Shown here: in pieces, positions 15,726 to 24,581 of the stretch | How the letters are laid out: every line of letters begins with the position of its first letter | Position numbering within the stretch: the stretch's first letter is position 1 | Assembly: GCF_004331255.1 (NCBI RefSeq) | Contig: NZ_SJOF01000008.1 | Coordinates: 62,001-126,000, forward strand | Direction: 5' to 3' | Length of the DNA: 64,000 nucleotides | From: Acinetobacter sp. ANC 4173 | GTDB lineage: Bacteria > Pseudomonadota > Gammaproteobacteria > Pseudomonadales > Moraxellaceae | The notes under the pieces: model-generated | What the model saw: the letters and a program-made list of their open reading frames with translations, nothing else | Database searches by the model: none | What the model was told of the DNA's origin: nothing | Program-made: the position numbers and the translations under genes

Positions 15726-18502
15726 TCCACATCCTCCGTTTGACAGGCTTTAATTAAGCCACGAATTTCAGGTAAGCAAGAACCACAATTACCTCCAGCT
15801 TTTAAGCAAGCGGTAACTTGCTTTTCATTGGTAATGTTTTTCTCTTTAATGGTTTCAATAATTCGATTTTTACCCACTTTGAAGCAACTACACACCAATG
15901 GCCCTTCATTATTGCGCATTGAAATCGGTTGCCCCGCCAATAGTGCTTTACGATGCATGGCACTCAATCGTTCACGTTTAAATAATCCTGCAACCCAGTC
16001 TCGATCTGGCAGTAAAGCACGTGGGGCAATATATAAACTGGCAATCAGAATGCCATCTTTTAAGACAATGCTATGACTGATTTGTGCTGAATGATCATCG
16101 ACATTTAACCATTCAAAACTTTCATCTTGAAATGGTAAAAGTTCTTTTAAATGTTTGGTAATGTCATCGTATTTACGGCGATCTGCCAGTTCATAACGTA
16201 CAGCTTTGGCAGTGGTCACTTTGGTCCACCAAACACAGGCCTCTATAGAGGTCTTGACCATAGTGGCGTACTCATTACGGGCATAAAATACGCCCTGCCA
16301 TTGAGTATAAAAAGGTTGCAGCATAACAGGTGTGTGCTTAAATTCTGGCTCACCTGAGATAGCATCCACCACAGGATTAACCACGCGACCAATGCGGGCA
16401 TCTGAAGCAACTTGATCGTTCCAATGGATTGGGGCAAAAATTTGCCCACGACGGATACCTTGAGAAATAGCAGTTTTTAAAACACAGCGCCCCCAAGTCG
16501 ATGCAACTTCGACCAAGTCCCCTTCTTTCAAGCCATATTTCAAAGCATCTTGCGCATGAATCTCACAAAATGGTTCTGCACGATGCGTACTTAAGTTGGC
16601 GGATAATCCTGTTCGACTCATGGTATGCCACTGATCACGAATACGACCTGTGTTTAAAGCCAGAGGATATTCACTGGTACAGGCATTTACAGGAGCAATA
16701 TTTTCTACAGCAATAAACTTGGCTTTACCATCAGGATGGCTAAATTGCCCATTGGCATAGAGATGTCGTACCATTTCAATGGCCTGCTGTTTATCCCATA
16801 CTGGCCACTGAATGGGGTTGAGATCATCGTATTCTTGTCCTGTTAGCCCTGTTAAACCTTGTAAATTGAAATAACGAAAAGTCTTTGATTCATCACGTTG
16901 TGCTAAGGGGACATTTTCACTGGCTGAAAGTTGTGCATGCTCGTTAAAAATTTCACTGACATTTTCAAAATTAAAACCAGAGAATCCCATTCTTTTTGCC
17001 ACTTGCGAAACTGTCCACCAGTCTGCTTGAGCAATTCCCGGTGCATCTAAAAATGCTCGTTGTCTGGAAATACGTCGCTCAGAATTGGTCACTGTGCCAT
17101 CTTTTTCTCCCCAACCTAAAGCGGGCAGTAAAACATCGGCAAATGCTGTCGTATCGGTATTTTGGCAAATATCCGAAACCACCACAAAAGAACATTTTTC
17201 TAAGGCACGTTTGACCTGATCTGCATTAGGTAAACTCACTACAGGATTGGTGGCCATAATCCAAAGTGCTTTAATTTTGCCACTTTCAACGGCTTCAAAT
17301 AAATCAACTGCTTTTAATCCAGCGGATTTAGCAATGACAGGACTTTGCCAAAAGTTTTGTACCAATTGCTGATGTTGAGGGTTATCAATATCTAAATGAG
17401 CTGCCAACATATTGGCTAATCCACCCACTTCACGGCCACCCATCGCATTCGGCTGACCTGTCATTGAAAATGGTGCCGCCCCAACTTTACCAATTTTCCC
17501 ACTATATAAATGGCAATTGGTAATGGCATTGGCTTTATTCACGCCTTGTGAAGACTGATTGACCCCCATTGAAAATAGGGTCATTACTCGTTCAGTCTGT
17601 GCAAATTTTGCATAAAACTGTTGTAATTTATCTAGTGTAATTCCTGTTTGTTGAGCGACATCTTCAATATCTTGTTCCGTTTGGCTACTGAGCAAAGCAG
17701 CTTCAATCCCTTGCGTATGTGCATCAATAAAGGATTGATCTGCACATCCATTTTGATGCAAATATTGTAGGAGTCCATTAAACAAAGCGATATCTTGCCC
17801 TGGAAGAATGGGCAAATGTAAATCGGCTTGCTCACAAGTACTGGTAAAACGCGGATCAACCACAACCACAAAAATATCGCGTTCAGCTTTGGCTTGCATA
17901 ATCCGTTGATACAATACTGGATGACACCATGCCGTATTTGATCCGACCAGAACCACCATATCTGTTTGTTCAAAATCTTGATAACTGGCAGGAACAATGT
18001 CTTCACCAAAAGCCCGTTTATGTGCTGCCACAGCAGAAGACATACATAGACGGGAATTGGTATCAATATTGGCTGTACCTAAGTAGCCTTTCACGAATTT
18101 ATTCACCACATAGTAATCTTCGGTCAGTAATTGCCCCGATACATAAAATGCGATACTTTCTGGGCCATATTGCTCTATACAGGTTTGGAATTGCTGCGCA
18201 ATTTGATCGAGTGCAGTATCCCAAGTTGTCATTTTTTGCTGTGTATTTCTTCCGAGCATGGGCTGTAATAAGCGCGTTTCTAACCCGATGGTATCCGCCA
18301 AATTGCTGCCTTTAATACACAATTTTCCATAGTTAGAAGGATGTGAAACATCCCCCTCTACACTAACAACTTGACCTTGCGCCGTATGTTTGACATGTGC
18401 GACTACACCACACCCCACGCCACAGTAAGGACAAGTGGTTTTTGTGCTCTCGGTCACTGGAGCAGTCGAACTTTGGAGTTCCACAAATGGAATACTGGTC
18501 AT
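15722..18502 (-). CDS. nasA: Assimilatory nitrate reductase catalytic subunit with C-terminal [2Fe-2S] domain
   Basis: 926 residues, cytoplasmic, no Tat signal. The N-terminal [4Fe-4S] site is C24, C27, C31 and C62. Three molybdopterin-binding domains follow, including NTDTTAFADVLLPALGWGEKDGTVTNSERRISRQ near residues 455-490 in shorter blocks, and a final dinucleotide-binding domain with LNTGRIRDQWHTMSRTG. The last 60 or so residues form a BFD-like [2Fe-2S] domain (VCSCFKVGK, later CGSCLPEI), which is typical of the NasA class and probably the electron entry. It reduces nitrate to nitrite. It follows the NirD/FAD gene by 59 bp, and mobA overlaps its end. Confidence 0.93.
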   Translation of the reverse strand: MTSIPFVELQSSTAPVTESTKTTCPYCGVGCGVVAHVKHTAQGQVVSVEGDVSHPSNYGKLCIKGSNLADTIGLETRLLQPMLGRNTQQKMTTWDTALDQIAQQFQTCIEQYGPESIAFYVSGQLLTEDYYVVNKFVKGYLGTANIDTNSRLCMSSAVAAHKRAFGEDIVPASYQDFEQTDMVVLVGSNTAWCHPVLYQRIMQAKAERDIFVVVVDPRFTSTCEQADLHLPILPGQDIALFNGLLQYLHQNGCADQSFIDAHTQGIEAALLSSQTEQDIEDVAQQTGITLDKLQQFYAKFAQTERVMTLFSMGVNQSSQGVNKANAITNCHLYSGKIGKVGAAPFSMTGQPNAMGGREVGGLANMLAAHLDIDNPQHQQLVQNFWQSPVIAKSAGLKAVDLFEAVESGKIKALWIMATNPVVSLPNADQVKRALEKCSFVVVSDICQNTDTTAFADVLLPALGWGEKDGTVTNSERRISRQRAFLDAPGIAQADWWTVSQVAKRMGFSGFNFENVSEIFNEHAQLSASENVPLAQRDESKTFRYFNLQGLTGLTGQEYDDLNPIQWPVWDKQQAIEMVRHLYANGQFSHPDGKAKFIAVENIAPVNACTSEYPLALNTGRIRDQWHTMSRTGLSANLSTHRAEPFCEIHAQDALKYGLKEGDLVEVASTWGRCVLKTAISQGIRRGQIFAPIHWNDQVASDARIGRVVNPVVDAISGEPEFKHTPVMLQPFYTQWQGVFYARNEYATMVKTSIEACVWWTKVTTAKAVRYELADRRKYDDITKHLKELLPFQDESFEWLNVDDHSAQISHSIVLKDGILIASLYIAPRALLPDRDWVAGLFKRERLSAMHRKALLAGQPISMRNNEGPLVCSCFKVGKNRIIETIKEKNITNEKQVTACLKAGGNCGSCLPEIRGLIKACQTEDVE

Positions 18503-18561
18503 ACGGTGCTCCCTCTTCTTAGGTTAAAACTCATGGCAGCAAAAATATAATGGTTGTTGAA

Positions 18562-20181
18562 TTAGCCTACTTTTTTTAATGCAAAATCCCGACCAAAAAG
18601 CAGCTTATTGCGAATATTGGAAATTGGGGTTTGATCTGCAATTAATTCGGCATACCAAGCGCCATCTTCTGTATCTCCAAACAAGACTGCTCCAATGACT
18701 TTGTCCTGTTGAATAATGATACGTTTATAAATTTGACGTTTTTCATCATTTAAAATGATGTCTTCAAAATCATCTTTAGGCTCAAAATTCCCTGCCGAAA
18801 ACACATCGACACCACTGACTTTTAATTGGGTCGGAACCGTTGGGGCTTTAAAGGTCAGACTACCATGTTCTGCCAAGTGACTCGCGCAAATAAAAGCTTG
18901 TCCCCATAAAGGTTCGACCAAACCAAAGGTCTGACTGCGATGTTCAATACATTCACCCACTGCATAAATACTTGGGTCAAAAGTTTGCATGGTGTCATTG
19001 ACCATGACGCCACGGTTGGTTCTGAGTCCTGCGCTTTGTGCCAAACTGATATTTGGTCGAATGCCGACTGCAAAAACCACCAAATCCGCATCTAACACAG
19101 TACCGTCTTTTAAACGCACTTGGCTGACTTGACCATCAGTACCGATTAGCTCGTCAGTATTGGCTTCGGTAATAATTTGAATCCCTTTTTGTTCAATGCT
19201 ATGGCGAAGCATTTGACTGGCACGATCATCCAGTTGACGTTCCATAATGCGATTTATTAAATGTAAAACGGTGACATTCATACCACGGCGCTTCAAACCG
19301 TAAGCCGCTTCTAAACCAAGTAACCCCCCACCAATCACCACAGCATTACGTTTGTTTTCACAATATTCCAGCATGGTATTGACATCATAAATATCACGGA
19401 AACTCACGACACCTTTTAGGTCTGCGCCTTTTACTGGTGGCACAAAAGGTTTAGACCCTGTGGCTAAAATGAGTCGGTCATAATCCACCACAATGCCTGT
19501 TTGGGTATGGACCTGTTTGCGTGGACGATCAATTTTGACGGCAGGATCATCTGCAATAAAGCGCATACCTTTGTCGCGATACCATGCATGTGGGTGTAGC
19601 ATAATATCTTCAACTGTTTTTTCACCTGATAACACTGGCGATAGCATAATGCGGTTATAGTTGCCCCATGGTTCTTCACCAATTACGGTAATTTCATAAC
19701 GATCTGGTGCCATATCCAATAAATCTTCCAGACAGCGCATACCTGCCAAACCATTTCCAATCAAAACCAACTTCATTTTTTCTGAAGAAGGTCCATTGTT
19801 GGTGATATAAGTCTTTTGTGCTGTAGGACTCACCCAAACACGACCATCTTGAATTTTGGTTGGGAACACCAGTAGTTTTTGATCTTTATCTTCTAAGCAA
19901 CGTCCAGTGGCTAAACTAAAATGCTGCTTATAAATGGGCGATGCAATGACGCGTTCACCTTGTAAGTCGCCAATAATGCCACGGCTCATGACATTGGCTT
20001 GGCTGAAAGGGTCTTTATTGCTCAGCGCATAAACACGTTTTTCTGTCCCTACGCGGAACAAAGCAATTGCTTGTCCTTCAACCAAAGCCCCTACGCCCGT
20101 ATTCGGGGTGATGTCATTTAAATCACAGACCTCAACCCAGTTTTGATCTGGAAGCATATTTTTATCATTTAAAATAGTCAT
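18562..20181 (-). CDS. NirD-like Rieske-fold domain fused to an FAD/NAD(P) oxidoreductase
   Basis: 539 residues in two parts. Residues 12-125 match the nitrite reductase small subunit NirD (WVEVCDLNDITPNTGVGALV, SRGIIGDLQGERVIASPIYK, FSLATGRCLE), a Rieske fold without iron ligands. Residues 135-539 are a flavoprotein of the NirB N-terminal/rubredoxin-reductase type, with FAD site LVLIGNGLAGMRCLED, NAD site AVVIGGGLLGLEAAYGL and VNDTMQTFDPSIYAVGE. It lies 15 bp after nirB and before nasA. The likely role is to serve NirB as small subunit and to pass electrons from NAD(P)H to NasA or NirB. The electron route is inference. Confidence 0.85.
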   Translation of the reverse strand: MTILNDKNMLPDQNWVEVCDLNDITPNTGVGALVEGQAIALFRVGTEKRVYALSNKDPFSQANVMSRGIIGDLQGERVIASPIYKQHFSLATGRCLEDKDQKLLVFPTKIQDGRVWVSPTAQKTYITNNGPSSEKMKLVLIGNGLAGMRCLEDLLDMAPDRYEITVIGEEPWGNYNRIMLSPVLSGEKTVEDIMLHPHAWYRDKGMRFIADDPAVKIDRPRKQVHTQTGIVVDYDRLILATGSKPFVPPVKGADLKGVVSFRDIYDVNTMLEYCENKRNAVVIGGGLLGLEAAYGLKRRGMNVTVLHLINRIMERQLDDRASQMLRHSIEQKGIQIITEANTDELIGTDGQVSQVRLKDGTVLDADLVVFAVGIRPNISLAQSAGLRTNRGVMVNDTMQTFDPSIYAVGECIEHRSQTFGLVEPLWGQAFICASHLAEHGSLTFKAPTVPTQLKVSGVDVFSAGNFEPKDDFEDIILNDEKRQIYKRIIIQQDKVIGAVLFGDTEDGAWYAELIADQTPISNIRNKLLFGRDFALKKVG

Positions 20182-20195
20182 TTGCGTTCTCCTTA

Positions 20196-22742
20196 TTATG
20201 CTTCAACCATTGGAATACGGTCTTCAGCGCGTTCTGCGCTGTTTAATGGGCGAATTTGTCCGCGTTCTTGGGTAAATTGAATATGCGGATCAGCTTGCTG
20301 CTCAGCATTGGCATTGATATAAGTTTGGAAGCGTTTACGAATTTCAGGGTTCTCAACTGCGGTACGCCATTCATCTTGATAAGTCCCAACAATGTGCTGC
20401 ATACGACGTTCAAGTTCTGTGGCTAAACCCAGTGAATCTTCAATAATCACGGATTTTAAATAGTCTAAGCCGCCTTCCATGTTGTCGCGCCATACGCTGG
20501 TGCGTTGTAAACGATCTGCGGTTTGAATGTAGAACATAAAGAAACGGTCGATATAACGAATCAACATTTCGGTATCTAAGTCAGATGCAATCAATTCTGC
20601 ATGGCGTGGTTTCATACCACCATTACCACAGACATAGAGGTTCCAACCTTTTTCAGTGGCAATCACGCCAACATCTTTACCTTGAGCTTCAGCACACTCA
20701 CGGGTACAACCCGAAACCGCCATTTTTAATTTATGTGGTGAGCGTAAACCTTTGTAGCGGTTTTCGAGGAAAATGGCTAAACCGACTGAATCATCTACAC
20801 CATAACGACACCATGTACTGCCAACACAAGATTTAACTGTACGTAATGATTTACCGTAAGCATGACCAGATTCAAAACCTGCGGCATTCAACTCTTCCCA
20901 AATCAACGGCAGTTGATGCACTTGCGCGCCAAACATATCAACACGTTGTCCGCCCGTAATTTTGGTGTACAGGTTGTATTTTTTTGCAATTTGACCTACA
21001 GCAATTAAGCCATCTGGTGTGACTTCACCCCCAGCCATGCGTGGTACAACCGAGTAAGAACCATCTTTTTGGATGTTTCCTAAGTAGTAGTCGTTACTGT
21101 CTTGCAAACCGGCATGACTTGGTTCAAGTACGAAATCATTCCAGCAAGACGCCAAGATGTTTGCAGCCGTTGGTTTGCAAATATCACAGCCCAAACCATG
21201 CCCATGCTGATGAATCAAGTCATCGAAGGTTTTAATTTCATTCACACGAACCAAGTGATACAGCTCTTGGCGGGAGTATGGGAAGTGTTCGCAAATATGA
21301 TTATTGACAGTGACACCTTGACGTTGTAATTCAGACTTCAATACCTGCGTAACTAAAGGAGCACAACCACCACAAGCGGTCGCAGCTTTGGTACATTTCT
21401 TTAAGGCACCCAAAGAAGTTGAGCCGTCACTAATGGCTTGACAAATATCGGCTTTCGACACGTTATTACATGAACATATCGTGGCACTGTCTGGTAGTAA
21501 ATCGACGCCACTGCCGCCTGCTTTCGCGCCCGAGTCGGCAAACCCTGGCATAATGAGACTTTCTGGAACTTCGGGTAATGCCAGACCATTCAGCATCATT
21601 TGTAGCAAGTCGCTATATTCTTTGGCATCACCTACCAATACCGCACCCAAAAGTTGGGTTTTTTCTGCATTGACTACAATTTTCTTATATACCAATGCAG
21701 CTTCATCAGCATAAAAATAGCTCAATGAATTTGGAGTCATGGCATGTGCATCACCGATGGATGCCACGTCTACACCCATCAACTTCAATTTGGTGCTCAT
21801 GTCTGCACCAGCGAAAATGTTGCATTCTTGCTGCATCACATGCTTGGCTGCAATACGTGCCATGTCATAGCCTGGTGCGACTAAACCAAAGATTTTATTG
21901 TTCCAAAGCGCACACTCACCAATGGCATAAATATCTTCATGACTGGTTTGGCAATAATCATTAATGACAATACCACCACGTTCACCAATGGCTAAACCGC
22001 TTGAGCGAGCAAGTTCATCGCGTGGGCGAATGCCCGCAGAGAATAAAACGATATCGGTTTCGAGTTCTGAGCCATCGCCAAATTTCATTACATGAACAGC
22101 GGACGCCCCATCTTCAATAGATTGAGTGGCTTTTTGGGTATGAACTTTAACCCCGAGGTTTTCAATTTTGGTGCGTAATACTTTGCCGCCTAAGTCATCA
22201 ATTTGCACAGCCATTAAGCGTGGCGCAAACTCTACCACATGTGTTTCTAAGTTTAGGTCACAGAGTGCCTTCGCTGCTTCAAGTCCTAATAAGCCACCAC
22301 CAATCACCACACCTGTTTTTGCATTTAAACTTGCAGCTTTAATGGCATCTAAGTCTTCAATGGTACGGTAAACAAAACAGTTTTGACGTTCATTCCCCGG
22401 AATTGGCGGTACAAAAGCATAAGAGCCTGTGGCTAAAACCAATTTGTCATAGCTAAGTGTTTCACCATGATTGGTGGTCACCAATTTATTTTCTGGATCA
22501 ATTGCAAGGGCTTTGGTATTTAAACGTAGGTCTATTCCATAGGCATCGGCAAAGTCTGCACGTGCAAGTGATAAATCTTTGGCAGTTTTACCAGAAAAGT
22601 ATTCGGTTAAATGCACACGGTCATACGCCAAACGTGGTTCTTCTGCCAAAATGGTAATTTCTACTTCGTCACCTGCCTGCTCAAGTACACTCTCAATGAA
22701 CTTGTGCCCGACCATACCGTGACCAATCATAAGTAGTTTCAT
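20196..22742 (-). CDS. nirB: Assimilatory nitrite reductase, large subunit
   Basis: 848 residues; reduces nitrite to ammonium with NAD(P)H. In order: FAD domain (MKLLMIGHGMVGHKFIE), NAD domain (GVVIGGGLLGLEAAKAL), a BFD-like [2Fe-2S] domain near residues 417-470 (TICSCNNVSK, ACGGCAPL), a ferredoxin-like half-domain, and the siroheme/[4Fe-4S] site with cysteines in TVKSCVGSTWCRYG and MAVSGCTRECAEAQGKD. The length matches E. coli NirB (847). It follows narK by 24 bp. The NirD function is supplied by the fused protein downstream. Confidence 0.95.
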   Translation of the reverse strand: MKLLMIGHGMVGHKFIESVLEQAGDEVEITILAEEPRLAYDRVHLTEYFSGKTAKDLSLARADFADAYGIDLRLNTKALAIDPENKLVTTNHGETLSYDKLVLATGSYAFVPPIPGNERQNCFVYRTIEDLDAIKAASLNAKTGVVIGGGLLGLEAAKALCDLNLETHVVEFAPRLMAVQIDDLGGKVLRTKIENLGVKVHTQKATQSIEDGASAVHVMKFGDGSELETDIVLFSAGIRPRDELARSSGLAIGERGGIVINDYCQTSHEDIYAIGECALWNNKIFGLVAPGYDMARIAAKHVMQQECNIFAGADMSTKLKLMGVDVASIGDAHAMTPNSLSYFYADEAALVYKKIVVNAEKTQLLGAVLVGDAKEYSDLLQMMLNGLALPEVPESLIMPGFADSGAKAGGSGVDLLPDSATICSCNNVSKADICQAISDGSTSLGALKKCTKAATACGGCAPLVTQVLKSELQRQGVTVNNHICEHFPYSRQELYHLVRVNEIKTFDDLIHQHGHGLGCDICKPTAANILASCWNDFVLEPSHAGLQDSNDYYLGNIQKDGSYSVVPRMAGGEVTPDGLIAVGQIAKKYNLYTKITGGQRVDMFGAQVHQLPLIWEELNAAGFESGHAYGKSLRTVKSCVGSTWCRYGVDDSVGLAIFLENRYKGLRSPHKLKMAVSGCTRECAEAQGKDVGVIATEKGWNLYVCGNGGMKPRHAELIASDLDTEMLIRYIDRFFMFYIQTADRLQRTSVWRDNMEGGLDYLKSVIIEDSLGLATELERRMQHIVGTYQDEWRTAVENPEIRKRFQTYINANAEQQADPHIQFTQERGQIRPLNSAERAEDRIPMVEA

Positions 22743-22766
22743 ATTCTTTCTCCTTAAATTTTTTAC

Positions 22767-24107
22767 TTATGCCATGTTGTTACGATCAAGCACGGCTTGC
22801 TCGAATAAACGTTGTTCTTTCTCTTTGTGTTCGACTGAAAAGCGAATCATGAGCACAAAACTTGCTGCAATGACTACCAGTCCACCTAGAACCATCAGGC
22901 ATGTTTGAATATCTAAGACACCTTTGAGTAGAAAACCTGCTGCAACCGCACCAACGTTGCCACCCGCGCCGATAATGCCTGCAACCCCACCTAAGGCATC
23001 ACGATCAATAAATGGCACCAAGGCATAGGTTGCGCCGCAAGCCATGTGAGTAAACAAAGCAAATACTGTCATGGTTAAAATGGCCAACATCGCAGTGTTC
23101 ATTTGTGAGAATACAATCAGGAACAGACCTTCCATCAGGATCATGCCGAACAAGACTTTAGTACGCCCATCCAGCCCTTTTTTGGTTGCAACCTTGTCCG
23201 AAATAATGCCGCCTAAAGCACGGGCAAACAGTGCCAAAAGTCCGAAAATACCCGCAGCCAAACCTGCTTCTTTTAGTCCAAAGCCAAAGTTTTCCACGTA
23301 GTACATTGCGACAATGTTATGAATGAAAATTTCGATACCAAAGCATGCCGCATAAGAGCCAAATAGAATCCAGACGCGATAGTTGCGGGCTGCATGCATT
23401 AAGATGTTTAAGCCACCTTTTTTCTCACTGCCAACTTGAATGCCTTGAGCGCGTAATTCCTTAAAGTTGCCTTGCGGACAATCTTGTGTGTATTTCCAGT
23501 ACAGCCCGCCCACAATCAGCATCATGACGCCAGGAACAAGTAGGGCAATACGCCAGCCCATAGCTTGTTCAACACCGAACATCACTAAAGCTGAAAGTAA
23601 AAGTGGCATTAAGGCTTGAGTGGCACCGCCCCCCGCATTTCCCCAACCCGCAGTAGTGGCATTTGCAGTCCCGACAACATTCGGGGCAAACATGATGCTG
23701 GTATGGTATTGCGTGATGACGAAACTTGCGCCAATTGCACCGATAAGCAGCCTAAAGAACAGAAAAGATTCGTAACTGTTGGCTGATGCAACACCAAAGA
23801 CAGGAATGCTGCCAAGAATAAGTAACGCAGTATAAGTTTTGCGTGGACCGTATTTGTCACAGAGTGGACCAACAATCAAGCGAACCAAAATCGTAATCGC
23901 AACGGCTGCAATATTAATATTCGCAATTTGATCTTTAGTCAGATGGAATTCGCCTGCAATGACAGGCATGAGTGGTGCACAGGCAAACCATGCAAAAAAG
24001 CAGACAAAAAAGGCGAGCCAACTCATGTGGAAGGCCCGCATCGCTGAAGTCTTAAAATTAAAAAGACTTATTGTTGTGGCTTTTTTCTCATATAAATTTG
24101 AAGACAT
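22767..24107 (-). CDS. narK: Nitrate/nitrite transporter, MFS NNP family
   Basis: 446 residues with 12 predicted membrane segments. Nitrate-signature glycine runs are visible: GWGNAGGGATQALMPLL near residue 160 and GIIGAGGNVGAVAAGF near 375, each in a helix lining the path. LCDKYGPRKTYT after helix 2 is the MFS loop motif. It imports nitrate (possibly with nitrite exchange) for the reductases downstream. GGAAGGAGAGG lies just before the ATG. It is the first gene of the operon, behind a sigma-54-like promoter and two leader hairpins. NarK and NasA-transporter names are used interchangeably for this type. Confidence 0.92.
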   Translation of the reverse strand: MSSNLYEKKATTISLFNFKTSAMRAFHMSWLAFFVCFFAWFACAPLMPVIAGEFHLTKDQIANINIAAVAITILVRLIVGPLCDKYGPRKTYTALLILGSIPVFGVASANSYESFLFFRLLIGAIGASFVITQYHTSIMFAPNVVGTANATTAGWGNAGGGATQALMPLLLSALVMFGVEQAMGWRIALLVPGVMMLIVGGLYWKYTQDCPQGNFKELRAQGIQVGSEKKGGLNILMHAARNYRVWILFGSYAACFGIEIFIHNIVAMYYVENFGFGLKEAGLAAGIFGLLALFARALGGIISDKVATKKGLDGRTKVLFGMILMEGLFLIVFSQMNTAMLAILTMTVFALFTHMACGATYALVPFIDRDALGGVAGIIGAGGNVGAVAAGFLLKGVLDIQTCLMVLGGLVVIAASFVLMIRFSVEHKEKEQRLFEQAVLDRNNMA

Positions 24108-24181
24108 AACCCTCTCCTTCCTGAACTGAACGTATATAAATTCCCACTCGGCAGGTTTCTCTGCTTTACAGGTCGATCAGA

Positions 24182-24199
24182 ACGGACATCGTTGGCCGT
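24182..24199 (-). ncRNA. ANTAR-target hairpin P2 in narK leader
   Basis: In the minus-strand RNA: ACGGCC-AACGAT-GTCCGU. A six-base stem (one C-U mismatch) closes a hexaloop with A at loop position 1 and G at position 4, the conserved pair recognised by ANTAR domains. It is 16 bases after P1 and 75 bases before the narK ATG. Confidence 0.65.
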
Positions 24200-24215
24200 C
24201 TTACAAATTTTTTAA

Positions 24216-24231
24216 GAGTCGTCTTTGACTC
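24216..24231 (-). ncRNA. ANTAR-target hairpin P1 in narK leader
   Basis: In the minus-strand RNA: GAGUC-AAAGAC-GACUC. A perfect five-base stem carries a hexaloop, again with A1 and G4. It begins within a few bases of the predicted sigma-54 transcription start near 24233, as in known nas leaders. Confidence 0.7.
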
Positions 24232-24242
24232 ATAAGGAATAA

Positions 24243-24259
24243 TGCAATTGCTATGCCAA
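24243..24259 (-). promoter_or_regulatory. Candidate sigma-54 promoter of the narK-nirB-nasA-mobA operon
   Basis: Minus strand TTGGCATAGCAATTGCA: TTGGCA and TTGCA boxes with GG and GC 12 bases apart, a near-consensus -24/-12 pair. Predicted start is near 24233, immediately before hairpin P1. The 474-base gap 24108-24581 thus holds the leader RNA, two promoters and an NtrC-like site. Confidence 0.7.
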
Positions 24260-24416
24260 TATTAATATTAATATCTTAAGATACTGTTTTATTAAAATAA
24301 ATTTATAAATTACGATTGTTTTTTATATTGATACTGAAATTATGTTTAATCTCAAGTATTGGATGATTACTAGAAAAACATCGGAATCTGAGCTTTTGCC
24401 ACTAAATTGCACATTT

Positions 24417-24433
24417 TGCTTTGTAATGGTGCA
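24417..24433. promoter_or_regulatory. NtrC-like site between narK and nasT
   Basis: TGCTTTGTAATGGTGCA: the right half GGTGCA is exact and the left half matches four of six positions of TGCACY-N5-GGTGCA. It lies about 160 bp from the narK promoter and 65 bp from the nasT promoter, suitable for an enhancer shared by both. Confidence 0.4.
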
Positions 24434-24496
24434 TCAATAAATTTTAGAATTTGCTTATTTGTATTGTTTTGTATGTTTAATCACCAAAATAGTACA

Positions 24497-24513
24497 TCGG
24501 CATGTTTATTGCT
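24497..24513 (+). promoter_or_regulatory. Candidate sigma-54 promoter of nasT-nasS
   Basis: TCGGCATGTTTATTGCT: GG and GC are 12 bases apart, with TTGCT a perfect -12 box and the -24 box departing at two positions. Predicted start is near 24525, about 57 bases before the nasT ATG. Confidence 0.5.
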
Positions 24514-24581
24514 TATTATTAATGCTACAAAATACACATCAGTTCTGCCCTGATTAGCAGCCCAATAGCGATAGCTCAAAT

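Noticed and set aside
17632-18066. Open frame of 144 codons inside nasA
   Set aside because: Same-strand alternative frame within a clear molybdoenzyme gene; composition is a shadow of nasA.
24151-24164. Third ANTAR hairpin GCAG-AGAAAC-CTGC in the narK leader
   Set aside because: The loop has six bases and A1, but position 4 is A instead of G and the stem has only four pairs.
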